From contig JACRLQ010000008.1 of NCBI GenBank assembly GCA_016215155.1, positions 83,705 through 147,704 of the forward strand: a stretch of DNA of 64,000 bases. The letters run 5' to 3'. The stretch is from Nitrospirota bacterium. GTDB taxonomy: Bacteria; Nitrospirota; Thermodesulfovibrionia; Thermodesulfovibrionales; UBA6898. This document shows positions 28,001-35,948 of this stretch, piece by piece. Below the pieces are notes generated by a model. That model made no database searches, had not been told where the DNA came from, and was given only the letters and a program-made list of their open reading frames with translations. Position numbers and translations under genes: made by a program. Position 1 is the first letter of the stretch, and the number at the start of each line of letters is the position of its first letter.

Positions 28001-30260
28001 CATACGCGGCGCCCTTATTGGAAAAGCCGTCGACGTTGGTATCAGGCGCTCCGACGAGTATGGTATTCCCATGGATGGCGACCGAATAGCCGAAGTGGTC
28101 AAAAATTGCGGGGTTGCTCGCCTTGAGCTTCTCGACCATTCCCCAGTTCTCGAATCCTCCCTCGTTCCTCTCGAACACATAGGCGACGCCGGCTTCAGTG
28201 ACAGCACCATAGAGATTCTCGTGATATGCGCCAACTACTACCACGTCGTTTGAAACCGCAACAGAGTAGCCGAAAGATGCTACATCGGGGTCCGAAAGGT
28301 ATTCTTTGCAGGCCTGATACCACGCGCTCCCCTCGCCGTGAAAGACATACGCCGAGCCCTGGTTCGTAAATGCGATGTCGTCGTAATAAGCGCCTGAAAC
28401 AATTGTGTTGCCCGATATCGCCACCGCATAGCCGAAATAGTCGGAAGCCGCACCGTCGGAGGCTGTAAGGCTGGTAACCTCACCCCAGAGGTCTGCGCCA
28501 TCCTCATTTCGCGCAAAGACATACGCAGAGCCCTGATTTGTAGCCATCCCCTGAGACGCGCCGATCACGATAGTGTCCCCGGATATCGAAACAGAAGTGC
28601 CGAAATTATCGGAACTCGCACCGTCCGAGGCCGTAAGCTTCTTTTTCTCTCCCCACTGATTGGCTGCCCCCTGATCACGGTAATACACATAGGCAGCGCC
28701 CCTGTTTGAGTTATCACCTTTTGCGCCGACTACGATCGTGTTCCCATATACGGAGACGGAAGTCCCGAAATAGTCCGAATCAGCGCCATCCGAAGCGGTA
28801 AGTTTTTTCTTCTGGCCCCAGTTATTAACACTTCCCTCGTTACGGTAGAAAACATAAGCAGCGCCGCGATTATTCCCTCCAACCACAACATTGTGCTGAG
28901 ATGCCCCGATTACTACAATATCCCCCGATATCGAGACCGAATTGCCGAAATTATCGGTGGTTGCAGGATCTGAAGCAACGATCTTTTTCTTCTCGCCCCA
29001 GTTGTCCGCCCCTCCCTCATTCCGGTAATACAAATATGCCGCGCCATCGTCCGTTGCAGAGACAGTATGCTTATATGCGCCGACCACTATGATATCGCTG
29101 TAAATGCCGACTGAAATGCCGAAATTATCATAATTTACGGCATCGGAAGCCGCAATTTTCTTCTTCTGGCCCCAGTTATCCGCGCCGCCTTCGTTTCTGT
29201 AATAGATATAAGCAGCCCCACGGCTTGTGTCGTCGCGATTGGCCCCGACCACAATGATATCGCCGGATATCGCTACCGAAACTCCAAAGGCGTCGTCCGC
29301 CACGCCGTCCGATGCAACCAGTTTCTTTACCTGCCCCCAGAGGTCGGCGCCACCCTGGTTTCGGTAATACACATAGGCAGCGCCCGGCTTTGTGGCATCA
29401 CCCTTGGCCCCCACGACGACGATGTCCCCGGAAGCGGCAACGGAGTGGCCCATATAATCATTCCCCGCGCCGTCCGCAGCAACGAGTTTCTCCGTCTCGG
29501 TGTAGAGCAGCGGGTCGATGGTCAACGGGTACTCTGCATCTTTGTCGTCGATCTTTATCGCGACCAGATGCCGCCCCTCTATCTTCTTTACCTCTTCGAA
29601 GCTCGCTGTAAGCTCTTTGCCGGAGGCGTCGTAAACATGAAGATTGTCGTACCTGAGGGCTTTACCGGAACCGTCAACGAAGCGGACGCCCTTTCGATGA
29701 GGCAGCAGTTCGGGCCTGAGCCCCGTCTCTGCGGCTACGACAATTGTGAGCGGGGATTGGTCTGCGCCTTCGGGGGAGAAATCAAGAGTGAACCCATGCT
29801 CCACGCCCCTCCTGTCGTTTACATACCATTCGGTAATGCCGTCACGGAGATACTTGAGCCTGTTTTTTTCGTATACCGGCGCAACGGACGCCACTTCCGT
29901 AATCTTTTCACCTCTGCCGTAACCCCATAAGGACATCTGGAGATTCCATTTTTCCTTCCCCTTCACTTTTTTGCCGGAACCGGTCGGTGTCCGGGGCTTG
30001 ACTGAAAGACCGTTCTTGTCCGAGGAAATCAGAAAACCTTGCATACGATTTTGACTTTCAAAGACATCTTTTCCTGAGTTCCCTGAAATCGAGAAATCGT
30101 ATGCACTCGCGCGGATTTGGGCGGATATCTTATTCCAGCTTTTCCCGTCGATACCTTGCGGCGCCTTCTGCAAAGATGCGGAGGAAATGCCTGAAAAGGG
30201 GGCAAACAACAGAAATGTCAGGGCGATATACCCGAAACCTATTGATCCAAATCGTGACAT
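22092..30260 (-). CDS. Giant secreted FG-GAP / Ig-repeat surface protein
   Basis: 2722 aa. Signal peptide 1 to about 28. An N-terminal domain (about 40-250) ends YPLTIDPLLY. Residues about 253-1040 hold 14 FG-GAP-like repeats (FGxSVxISGDxIVVGA...GAAYVYYRN). Residues about 1040-2545 hold 11 Ig-like repeats (PTGTISINSGA...GNWS) interleaved, after the third, with 6 chitobiase-C-terminal-like repeats (PVTTASPAGGTY...YYCTG). Most Ig-like units carry a conserved Cys pair. Then comes an InlB-B-like segment (about 2550-2630) and a short C-terminal module resembling the start of a beta-helix (VRLTGGYDCGYS). No LPXTG or PEP-CTERM tail is seen. It is likely an adhesin or surface protein. Shine-Dalgarno AAGGAGGGG precedes the ATG. 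Confidence 0.9.
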   Translation of the reverse strand: MSRFGSIGFGYIALTFLLFAPFSGISSASLQKAPQGIDGKSWNKISAQIRASAYDFSISGNSGKDVFESQNRMQGFLISSDKNGLSVKPRTPTGSGKKVKGKEKWNLQMSLWGYGRGEKITEVASVAPVYEKNRLKYLRDGITEWYVNDRRGVEHGFTLDFSPEGADQSPLTIVVAAETGLRPELLPHRKGVRFVDGSGKALRYDNLHVYDASGKELTASFEEVKKIEGRHLVAIKIDDKDAEYPLTIDPLLYTETEKLVAADGAGNDYMGHSVAASGDIVVVGAKGDATKPGAAYVYYRNQGGADLWGQVKKLVASDGVADDAFGVSVAISGDIIVVGANRDDTSRGAAYIYYRNEGGADNWGQKKKIAASDAVNYDNFGISVGIYSDIIVVGAYKHTVSATDDGAAYLYYRNEGGADNWGEKKKIVASDPATTDNFGNSVSISGDIVVIGASQHNVVVGGNNRGAAYVFYRNEGSVNNWGQKKKLTASDGADSDYFGTSVSVYGNTIVVGAKGDNSNRGAAYVYYRDQGAANQWGEKKKLTASDGASSDNFGTSVSISGDTIVIGASQGMATNQGSAYVFARNEDGADLWGEVTSLTASDGAASDYFGYAVAISGNTIVSGAYYDDIAFTNQGSAYVFHGEGSAWYQACKEYLSDPDVASFGYSVAVSNDVVVVGAYHENLYGAVTEAGVAYVFERNEGGFENWGMVEKLKASNPAIFDHFGYSVAIHGNTILVGAPDTNVDGFSNKGAAYVFQRTLGSWDASGTLTASEGAADDRYGYSVAVYGDTFVIGAPFDDIGANADQGSVYVYNPLLTGGVSKITASDGAASDQFGMSAAISGDFIVVGASAANVGANTDQGAAYVFKRNQGGAENWGLAKKLLASDAAASDQFGIAVALDGDTIAVGAHLNNVTYADQGAAYVFKRNQGGAENWGQVKRITASDGAASDNFGISVSVSGDAVVVGAYHADNGAATNQGAAYLFRRNEAGADNWGLVRKFMDEDGALGDGFGTSVAISGTTVVIGAASDGIGSASIFREVYDLTGPTGTISINSGASLSNSTLVTLTLSCDDSTGCYDMSFSNDGTTWTAAEAFATSRAWDLTTGSGTKTVYVKYADPLGNWSGSFSDTIILDTVLPTGTISINAGAGYSTTDEVTLTLSCADTNGCSQMQFSSTGLSWSTAEAYATSKVYTLSSPDGAKTTYVRYKDNAGNWSISYSDNIILDTFLPTGSISINSGAAWTKSTSVNLTLSCTDATAGCVEMQFSDNGSSWSVVEDYATAKVWSVPAGDGLKKVYAKFKDAAGNWSANYMDTIILDTTSPVTSNSPQGGTYSAAQNVTLTCSDGTGTVSGCAGTYYCMGAGCTPATLYSSAINIATTTTLRFYSKDGADNSETIRSVTYTLDTIAPTGSVSINSGASYVETTSVTLTLSCSDTGGCAYMKFSNDNSTWSEEPYSTIKIWDLASGNGTRTVYVKFRDAVGNWSGNYTDTIVLDTVVPIGTISINGGAAYAGSTSVSLTLTCTDTSGCADMCIKNDSSTCDIFETYSAAKSWTLTPGEATKTVYVTFRDSAGKVATFNDSIDLDLTPPSGTISINSGAATTGSTSATLSLTCTDSWGACSLMQLSDDGIDWDPAEGFNTSRAWTLSGGDGVKYVYVKFSDAAGNWSDPILNPISDFIILDLTGPEIATISLPVFTNSISLDFSVSCWDDSGCSEMQFSNDNSGWSAPEAYSSAKSGWILPPGDGQKAVYARFKDGVGNWSTFLIFDDTKLDTTAPVTTASPAGGTYGAAQSITLSCSDGAGSGCNPTHYCTGTDCTPSSLYIGPINISASATLRFKSEDFVGNIENIRTETYVIDASAPTGTITINSGAAATNSTSVTLALTCTDANGCAQMKFSDDNVGWSVEEGYATTKARTLGSGDGTKTIYVKFKDTVNNWSGAYSDAILLDTAAPVTTASPAGGSYATAQTVTLSCSDTAGSGCGTRYYCTGEGCTPTTLYSSALNISSTTTLRFYSIDGANNNESVKTETYVIDASAPTGTISINSGAVSTNATAVTLALTCADANGCSQMRFSDDNSLWSAAEDYATSKARTLPSGDGAKTIYVKFKDAIGNWSGAYSDSIILDTTAPVTTASPAGGTHGSQQNVELTCNDGSGSGCTDTYYCTGVDCTPGTSFTSSIYIGSSTILRFYSRDGATNNETVRTETYVIDASAPTGTITINSGAAATASTSATLTLTCSDSNGCSHMKFSDDNVSWSVEESYAASKARTLPSGDGAKTVYVKFKDTLGNWSGAYNDSILLDQTAPVSSASPAGGTYSSAQSVTLSCSDGTGSGCNARYYCTGDACAPTTLYSGALNISSTTTLRFYSKDSVNNNETVKTESYVIDGGAPSGSITINSGNAATASTSATLTLTCSDSNGCSHMKFSDDNAGWSVEEGYATTKSRTLGSGDGTKTVYVKFKDTLGNWSGAYSDTILLDMTAPVTTASPAGGTYGSAQSVTLSCSDGSGSGCAGTYYCTGAACAPATPYSGPINVASSTTLRFFSADSLTNSEVIKSADYSIAFTLTVSKTGQGSGNVTVNTGVLQWTGDIGTANYYSVTSVDLTATPVDACSYFNGWTGACSGSESLCTLLMDSSRATSAAFNAHSLVVDNAPNYHSSIQGGYNAAQNGAALKVRGITLTEDLLFNGIKHVRLTGGYDCGYSSNAGAHTTVNGKITIGGAEGGSMTIENITVR
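22640..27120 (-). repeat. Tandem coding repeats of the Ig/chitobiase-like domain array
   Basis: Units of about 260 nt (Ig-like) and about 240 nt (chitobiase-like) recur, and in the distal half they alternate as a composite unit of about 500 nt. Similarity between neighbouring composite units is high at the DNA level near the 3' end of the gene (22.8-24.8 kb) and lower toward 27 kb, which suggests recent unit duplication at the C-terminal end. Confidence 0.75.
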
Positions 30261-30492
30261 AAACCCCTCCTTTATATCTGCCTGGATGTTCAGACTATAT
30301 TGGAAGTGGACTCCCGGTCTTTATCCGGACGAGTTCAGCATTCGCTCCGCCATTTCCCCTGAGAAAAAACATGCAAGATTGTGATACGAAACAGGCCGTT
30401 TTGTCAACCCTGGCCCTGGCAGGGTTCCGTCTTGACGCCAGTCGTTTCAGATTCTTTACAAATTATGTCCGGCGACACTTGCCGCTGCCGGA

Positions 30493-31530
30493 TTACAGCA
30501 CGGTCCACTGCTGGGGCAGAAAGATCTTTTCGTAGCTTATCAGCGCGAAACTGTCGGTCATGCCGGCGATGAAATCGCAGACCATGCGGTGTCTGTTTGG
30601 TCTTTTTTCGGAAGGTATGTCTCCGCATGTCTCTTCGACATGCTCCAGATAGTATTCATAAAGGTCTTTGACGATTTTTTTTGCTTTCGCGAATTCCCTT
30701 TTTATGACGGGGCTCTCATAGACGCGCTCATACAGGAAGTCCCTCAGATGATATGTGGCCGCTGACAGGTCTTCCGACATCTTCAGGTCATCGAGGTCTG
30801 TATCAAGCGAACTATAGATGAGGTCCCTGACCATGGCGTCGATCCGTTCCGCATGGGTCTTCCCGAGCAGCTTTGTTATGTCCTCAGGTATGTCGGCTTC
30901 GCTGATGACCTCCGCCCTGATGGCGTCGTCGAGGTCATGATTGACGTATGCGATCAGATCTGAAACACGGACGACCTGTCCCTCCAGAGTGTCGGCACGC
31001 TCTGATTTTTTAGAAGGGATGATGAACCCCCTGCCTTTTGAATGCTTAAGTATTCCGTTTCTTACTTCATAGGTAAGGTTCAGGCCCTGCCCGTTTCGTT
31101 CAAGGAAATCAACGACCCTGAGGCTCTGCTTGTAGTGATCAAATCCGCCGGGATGTATTTCCCTCAGAATCATCTCTCCGGCATGTCCGAAAGGGGTGTG
31201 TCCGAGATCGTGCCCCAGTGCTATGGCTTCCGTGAGGTCTTCATTAAGCATCAATGCCCTGGCAACAGTGCGGGCAATCTGGGCTACCTCGAGCACATGC
31301 GTGAGACGTGTCCTGTAATGGTCACCCCTCGGGGCCAGAAAGACCTGGGTCTTATGTTTCAGTCTTCTGAATGACTTTGAATGTATTATTCTGTCCCTGT
31401 CCCGCTGAAAACAGGTGCGAAGGTCCCCCTCCTCTTCCTGTACGGCACGGCCCCTGCTGGCGGAGCTCAGACACGCCTTGGGGTGGAGATATTTTCGCTC
31501 CTGCTCTTCGATCCGTTGCCGAATAGTCAC
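30493..31530 (-). CDS. dgt: dNTP triphosphohydrolase (dGTPase family, HD domain)
   Basis: 345 aa. The HD-superfamily metal site is visible as [13 protein letters not shown] followed by [15 protein letters not shown]. The N-terminal [20 protein letters not shown] is characteristic of deoxyguanosinetriphosphate triphosphohydrolase-like proteins. It hydrolyses dNTPs to nucleosides and triphosphate, controlling nucleotide pools and sometimes phage. The start is GTG at 31530, 2 nt after the stop of the DUF4388/J-domain gene, so it is the last gene of the mtnA operon. A 3' fragment of a second copy lies at 21.9 kb, beyond the giant gene. The 232 nt between dgt and the giant gene hold only the latter's upstream region. 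Confidence 0.9.
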   Translation of the reverse strand: MTIRQRIEEQERKYLHPKACLSSASRGRAVQEEEGDLRTCFQRDRDRIIHSKSFRRLKHKTQVFLAPRGDHYRTRLTHVLEVAQIARTVARALMLNEDLTEAIALGHDLGHTPFGHAGEMILREIHPGGFDHYKQSLRVVDFLERNGQGLNLTYEVRNGILKHSKGRGFIIPSKKSERADTLEGQVVRVSDLIAYVNHDLDDAIRAEVISEADIPEDITKLLGKTHAERIDAMVRDLIYSSLDTDLDDLKMSEDLSAATYHLRDFLYERVYESPVIKREFAKAKKIVKDLYEYYLEHVEETCGDIPSEKRPNRHRMVCDFIAGMTDSFALISYEKIFLPQQWTVL

Positions 31531-31532
31531 AT

Positions 31533-32984
31533 CTATCGTTCAGCCTGCTGCAGGCCTCTGGCCGCCTTATCGTTGGAAGGATCAATCTTTAAGGCCCTCC
31601 TGAAACAGTCCGCCGCCCTTTTTTTCATCCCTGCCTTAAGGTTAATGAGGCCCAGGTTCGCATGGAAGTCAGGGTTAAAGGGATCAAGCGCCAGGGCCGT
31701 CTTGAGCGCTTCATAAGAGTCTTTAAGCTTTCCCGGGATTTTTGAAAGCGCCAGTGAAAGATAGCTCCAGTATACCGCATTGGCCGGATCGAACTCCGAT
31801 GCGGCCCTGAAATGGTCGACCGAGCCCGGATAGTCTCCTTTTTTGAAGGATTCAATGCCTTTTTTAAAGCGTTCATCGGCCTTTCCGGGGTCTTCGGGCC
31901 GGCCGGGCTTCGCGGCGACAGGGGGCTTCGCGAAATAAGCCGCCCTGCCGGAGTCGTCCTTCAGGAGGTTGTATGCCTTTGTAATCGCGTCAAAAATCGC
32001 GGACAGCTTTGCTTTGACGGTATCATCCCTCAAAGAAAAAAAACGGTCAGGGTGGAACTCTTTCGCGAGCCTGTAATAGTTTTTAGCGATGGCCTCGGCG
32101 TCCGATTTTTCATCTATATCGAGCAGTTCGGAAGGGCTCAGCGTATCGAGGACCGAATAGACTGATTCGATCCTCCTGAGCAGCGCCTCTTCCTCCTCAG
32201 TGTTAGGTTGAAGCACGTCATTGAGGGACATGGTCACGACGGGCCCCTGGGCCGGGGTCCTGGCCGCGGCCGCCGACAGTTCCACCATCCCGACCGACCA
32301 AAGGACATAAAGAATCTTCAGCGCCTCGAATGAACCGAGCCATGAATTTTCGATCACCTCCGTAATGGTCCTTTTCCCATCGACGAGCGACAGTATTTTT
32401 TTGTCCTGGGCGCTGAGGTCGATGTCCTGGAAAAGACTGAGAGGATCGGCACTCAGACTGAGCGCCGAGGAGGTGTCCGGCATTTCGCTTCTTATGCGGG
32501 TCCAGTTTTCTATGCGCTTTACGGAATCAAAGATCAGGTTGCCCATACTCATTTTAAGCGTAATGACTTCCTGAGTCGGGATACTGCCTTCGGTAAATTC
32601 ATAGACGGCGTCCTCAGCCAGGAACATGCCAGCCACGATCTCTTTTACCTGATATTTGACCCCCCAGAAAAGGTCTTTCGGGGTAAGGTACCCGAGTTCA
32701 ACAAGTATGGCCCCCTGTCTCTTCCCCGTGGACTTGAGCACCTGAACAGACCTGTCGTACTGTTCTACGGAAATCTTGCCGGCCTTAAGGAGCATTTCCC
32801 CCAGCCGGTCGTCGGGGTTCGTGGACGACGCAAAGATAACATCTCCCATATTTATAAACAGCTTTTTGACCGAGGCCTGACCGGAGAGGGTCAGTGTCCC
32901 CGTTTTTCTGCTTCTGTTGAGATACACAAGCAGTTTGACGAGGCTTACGTTTTTGATATTACCGGTTAGGGGTAGTTCCTTCAT
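31533..32984 (-). CDS. DUF4388-J domain-TPR protein
   Basis: 483 aa from ATG 32984 (AGGAGA upstream); a longer in-frame start at 33044 would overlap the upstream gene more. Residues about 1-165 are DUF4388 ([50 protein letters not shown]). Residues about 280-345 form a DnaJ-like J domain with the HPD motif ([11 protein letters not shown]). TPR repeats follow. It would recruit DnaK through the J domain and bind partners through TPRs. It is a paralogue of the PilZ version at 20.4 kb. It overlaps its upstream neighbour by 26 nt and ends 2 nt before dgt. Confidence 0.82.
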   Translation of the reverse strand: MKELPLTGNIKNVSLVKLLVYLNRSRKTGTLTLSGQASVKKLFINMGDVIFASSTNPDDRLGEMLLKAGKISVEQYDRSVQVLKSTGKRQGAILVELGYLTPKDLFWGVKYQVKEIVAGMFLAEDAVYEFTEGSIPTQEVITLKMSMGNLIFDSVKRIENWTRIRSEMPDTSSALSLSADPLSLFQDIDLSAQDKKILSLVDGKRTITEVIENSWLGSFEALKILYVLWSVGMVELSAAAARTPAQGPVVTMSLNDVLQPNTEEEEALLRRIESVYSVLDTLSPSELLDIDEKSDAEAIAKNYYRLAKEFHPDRFFSLRDDTVKAKLSAIFDAITKAYNLLKDDSGRAAYFAKPPVAAKPGRPEDPGKADERFKKGIESFKKGDYPGSVDHFRAASEFDPANAVYWSYLSLALSKIPGKLKDSYEALKTALALDPFNPDFHANLGLINLKAGMKKRAADCFRRALKIDPSNDKAARGLQQAER

Positions 32985-33231
32985 TAGTGTCTCCTGACTT
33001 TTTTCTGGCTGACTCCAGTTCCTCCCGAAGAGATGACTGCGCATTTTTCAGGGACTGGAGCTGCATACTTGCGCCCCTGAGTTCATCCGACTGTTTATCG
33101 ATCATGTCCCGTAATTTAAATATATAGTAACCCTCCGCCAGCACGGCCAGGACGAGCAGGGTCCCAAGGACGTTACGCGCAAAGGCCCTGGCCCTCTCAG
33201 AGGTGAAGACCACGTCGCCGTCATCATCCAT
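32959..33231 (-). CDS. Small membrane-anchored coiled-coil protein
   Basis: 90 aa. One transmembrane helix (residues about 18-38, VLGTLLVLAVLAEGYYIF) is followed by a coiled coil (QSDELRGASMQLQSLKNA). No known family. It resembles small FtsL/FtsB-like or septum-type single-pass proteins in layout only. It sits 18 nt after AMMECR1 and overlaps the DUF4388 gene start, so it is co-transcribed with them. Confidence 0.6.
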   Translation of the reverse strand: MDDDGDVVFTSERARAFARNVLGTLLVLAVLAEGYYIFKLRDMIDKQSDELRGASMQLQSLKNAQSSLREELESARKKSGDTNEGTTPNR

Positions 33232-33249
33232 GCAGGTCGTTCCGGAAGC

Positions 33250-33756
33250 TCAGGAGTATCTCACTACCGTAAACCTGAATATTTCAGGCTTTTCGCCGGG
33301 GGCTATGCCGGCCTTCATTTTTGTTATTCTGATCTGGTCCTCGACAGTGTCGACCCCTTCCAGGTCGGGCAGCAGAAGACCGCGCCTGAATCCGCTTTTC
33401 AGAATAATACCGTATTTTTTCGGATCAAGGTCATTGACGTCATCGACCTTTTCAGGCGGACCGAGTACATCGACCGAGTAATCCAGGTCGTCGAGTTCGT
33501 CCTCGGTAACAGGGTCGAACCGGGGGTCTTTTGTCGCCGCGGCGATGGCATTGGATATGGTCTCTGAAACCACATCGTCCTTGTCGGGCATGAAAGTCCC
33601 TATGCAGCCCCTGAGATTCCCGTGCTTTTTTATGCTTACAAAGACACCGGCCTTTTCAGGGACACCCGGTATATGCCGGGCGGAAATATTTAAAACCTTC
33701 CCGGCCCTGACATAGGCCTCGACTGTCTCTTTCGCTATCTCGACCAGCCTGTGCAA
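33250..33756 (-). CDS. AMMECR1-domain protein (AmmeMemoRadiSam protein A-like)
   Basis: 168 aa. The signature LRGCIGTF and the flanking fold identify the AMMECR1 domain. Bacterial versions are often encoded with a MEMO protein and a radical SAM enzyme (the AmmeMemoRadiSam system); neither partner is adjacent here. The start is TTG at 33756 with AGGGA upstream, 2 nt after the stop of the polyprenyl synthase gene. Biochemical role is unknown. Confidence 0.85.
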   Translation of the reverse strand: MHRLVEIAKETVEAYVRAGKVLNISARHIPGVPEKAGVFVSIKKHGNLRGCIGTFMPDKDDVVSETISNAIAAATKDPRFDPVTEDELDDLDYSVDVLGPPEKVDDVNDLDPKKYGIILKSGFRRGLLLPDLEGVDTVEDQIRITKMKAGIAPGEKPEIFRFTVVRYS

Positions 33757-33758
33757 GT

Positions 33759-34766
33759 TTATTTCCCTCTATGGAGCGAATAGTCGGCTATCGAGAGCAG
33801 GGCCTCTTTGGCGGTGGACTCAGGGAAGACCGACAGGCTGTCCTTTGCTTCTTTAATAAGAGATTCAGCCTTCGCGAGAGACTCTTCTATAGAATTGTAT
33901 TTCTTCAGAAGGGAAAGAATCCTGTCGATCCCGCTGTCTGAAAAATCATTTTTAATAAGCGATTTTACCTCCAGATGTTCCTCTTCATCGGCCTTCTTAA
34001 GGAGATAAAGCAGGGGCAAGGTTATTTTGCCCTCCTCGAGGTCTTTGCCGAGTTTTTTGCCCAGTTCCGTCTGATCGGCCATATAATCAAGGATATCGTC
34101 GGCCATCTGGAACACGACCCCGATCTTCATGCCGAATTCGCCAAGGGCATTTTCAAGCTCCGGCTTGAGACCGCCGAGTATCGCGCCGACCCGGCATGCG
34201 GCGGATATCAGAGCGCCCGTCTTCGATGATATGATCTCGATATATTCGGCCTCGGTGATATCGGGGTCTCCGATCCGGTTCAGCTGCAGCAGCTCACCCT
34301 CGGTCATTCTGGTCGTCGCCTCGGAAAGGGATTCCATTATCTTCTGGTTTTTCTGCATGACCGCGTTCCTCAGGGCATTTGAATAAAGGAAGTCGCCGAC
34401 CAGGACCACCAGCTGATTGCCCCAGACCGAGTTTGCGGTAGGTTTCCCTCGTCTTACATCCGCCATGTCCACCACATCATCGTGCAGGAGGGAAGCGGTA
34501 TGAATGGATTCGATGATACCGGCGATTTCTATATCGGCATCGCCTTTGTAGCCGGCGATGTCCGCGCTGATCAAATGAAAAAGAGGCCTCAGTCTTTTGC
34601 CGCCGCTTGAGGTTATATATGAGCCGATCAAGGGGATGATGGAGGCCTTATTGCTGAAGAGTTCGCGGATTTTAGCCTCCACCAGCCGAAGCCGGGTTTC
34701 GTAGAGATCAAAGACCCGCTGAAGCGGCATCGCCTGGTATTGAGTTAGGGAAGACTCGGGAGTCAA
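33759..34766 (-). CDS. Polyprenyl (octaprenyl-type) diphosphate synthase
   Basis: 335 aa. First aspartate-rich motif [18 protein letters not shown] and second motif MADDILDY with the following [15 protein letters not shown] are both intact. The enzyme condenses isopentenyl diphosphate onto allylic primers to make the quinone side chain. Chain length cannot be set from sequence. It works downstream of the MEP pathway (ispD and ispF at 56-57 kb). It lies 13 nt after mtnA in the same operon. Confidence 0.92.
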   Translation of the reverse strand: MTPESSLTQYQAMPLQRVFDLYETRLRLVEAKIRELFSNKASIIPLIGSYITSSGGKRLRPLFHLISADIAGYKGDADIEIAGIIESIHTASLLHDDVVDMADVRRGKPTANSVWGNQLVVLVGDFLYSNALRNAVMQKNQKIMESLSEATTRMTEGELLQLNRIGDPDITEAEYIEIISSKTGALISAACRVGAILGGLKPELENALGEFGMKIGVVFQMADDILDYMADQTELGKKLGKDLEEGKITLPLLYLLKKADEEEHLEVKSLIKNDFSDSGIDRILSLLKKYNSIEESLAKAESLIKEAKDSLSVFPESTAKEALLSIADYSLHRGK

Positions 34767-34779
34767 GGGCGGCGTCCTT

Positions 34780-35850
34780 TCACCGGCCGTTTCCTATCCG
34801 GAACCCGCGTAAGTCCCGGTCCGGGTCCGAAAGTTCCTTCAGGTCCGACGGCCTGAAAGCGCCTTTTTCGGTTATTATCGCGGTGACATACCGGGCGGGC
34901 GTTACATCGAAGGCAAGGTTCCTTACCCTGACCCCCTCGGGAGCGATCCGGCAGGTCCCGAATACATGGGTGACTTCTTCAGGGTCCCTCTCCTCAATAG
35001 GTATAAACTCACCGGAAGGTATCGTAAAGTCTATGCTGCTTAGCGGCGCCGCGACATAAAAAGGGATACTGTGTTCTTTGCAGAGGACCGCGACGGAATA
35101 GGTCCCTATCTTGTTGGCGACATCCCCGTTAAGGACGGTCCTGTCGGTCCCGACTATCGCAAGGTCTATTTCGCCTTTTTGCATCAGGGCCCCGGCAGTA
35201 TTGTCGGTGATAAGGGTGACCGGGATGCCGTCTTCCATGAGCTCCCAGGCGGTCAGGCGCGCGCCCTGAAGGACGGGCCTTGTCTCGTCGGCGATAACGT
35301 TGAATTTTTTACCCTGTTCCTTCGCCACCCGCATGGGGGCGGTCGCGGTGCCGTAGCCTCCTGTTGCGAGAGACCCGGCGTTGCAGTGGGTAAGTACGGT
35401 GTCGCCGTCCTTAATGAACTGCGCTCCCCAGAGTCCTATCGCCCGGTTCACCTCGATGTCTTCAGCGAGCACCCTCCGGGCCTCTTCTATGAGGAGCTCT
35501 TTGAGTCTCTCCACGCTCGAGTCTCTATGGTTTCCGATGAACGCCCTGAACCTGTCGACGGCCCACCTGATGTTTACGGCGGTGGGTCTTGTCTCTAGCA
35601 ATGTCGTGAAAGCGGGTTCGAGTTTCAACCGGAAGTCTTCGACGGTCACCGCTTTTATCTCCCGGGCGGCAAGCGCGATGGCCATCGAGGCGGCGATGCC
35701 TATGGCGGGGGCGCCCCGTATCCAGAGTTTTTTTATCCCTTCAGCGACCTTGAGATGGTCCCTGCATTCTATATAGATTACTTCGAGCGGCAATTTCGAC
35801 TGGTCAAGCATTATCACACTGCCGTCAACCCAGTCTATCGTTTTTACCAT
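34780..35850 (-). CDS. mtnA: S-methyl-5-thioribose-1-phosphate isomerase
   Basis: 356 aa. The active-site Cys lies in [16 protein letters not shown], the active-site Asp in [13 protein letters not shown], with [15 protein letters not shown] following. It interconverts methylthioribose-1-phosphate and methylthioribulose-1-phosphate in methionine salvage. No other salvage genes are nearby. It is the first gene of the six-gene operon down to dgt. GGAGGA precedes the ATG. Confidence 0.93.
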   Translation of the reverse strand: MVKTIDWVDGSVIMLDQSKLPLEVIYIECRDHLKVAEGIKKLWIRGAPAIGIAASMAIALAAREIKAVTVEDFRLKLEPAFTTLLETRPTAVNIRWAVDRFRAFIGNHRDSSVERLKELLIEEARRVLAEDIEVNRAIGLWGAQFIKDGDTVLTHCNAGSLATGGYGTATAPMRVAKEQGKKFNVIADETRPVLQGARLTAWELMEDGIPVTLITDNTAGALMQKGEIDLAIVGTDRTVLNGDVANKIGTYSVAVLCKEHSIPFYVAAPLSSIDFTIPSGEFIPIEERDPEEVTHVFGTCRIAPEGVRVRNLAFDVTPARYVTAIITEKGAFRPSDLKELSDPDRDLRGFRIGNGR

Positions 35851-35875
35851 AAATCCTCCGGCTTCTCTATTGAGT

Positions 35876-35881
35876 ATTATA
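35876..35881 (-). promoter_or_regulatory. -10 box of the mtnA operon
   Basis: TATAAT on the minus strand, 25 nt upstream of the mtnA ATG and its GGAGGA ribosome site. The -35 is not clear. Unlike several plus-strand genes here, this arrangement leaves room for a normal leader. Confidence 0.4.
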
Positions 35882-35948
35882 AACTAAATCAGGCCATTAT
35901 ACATGAAAGAAGGGCCGCGCCGGCTTTCCACATACGGACACCGGACCG

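Noticed and set aside
22753-29930. Many plus-strand open frames antisense to the giant gene (for example 22753-23193, 24331-24813, 27073-27513)
   Set aside because: They recur with the same period as the repeats and are mirror frames of the Ig/FG-GAP codons. They have no ribosome sites or recognisable domains.
30403-30500. Intrinsic terminator after dgt (stem with GCCGGA/TCCGGC)
   Set aside because: Only a 6-bp stem with a long loop and no T-tract on the minus strand.
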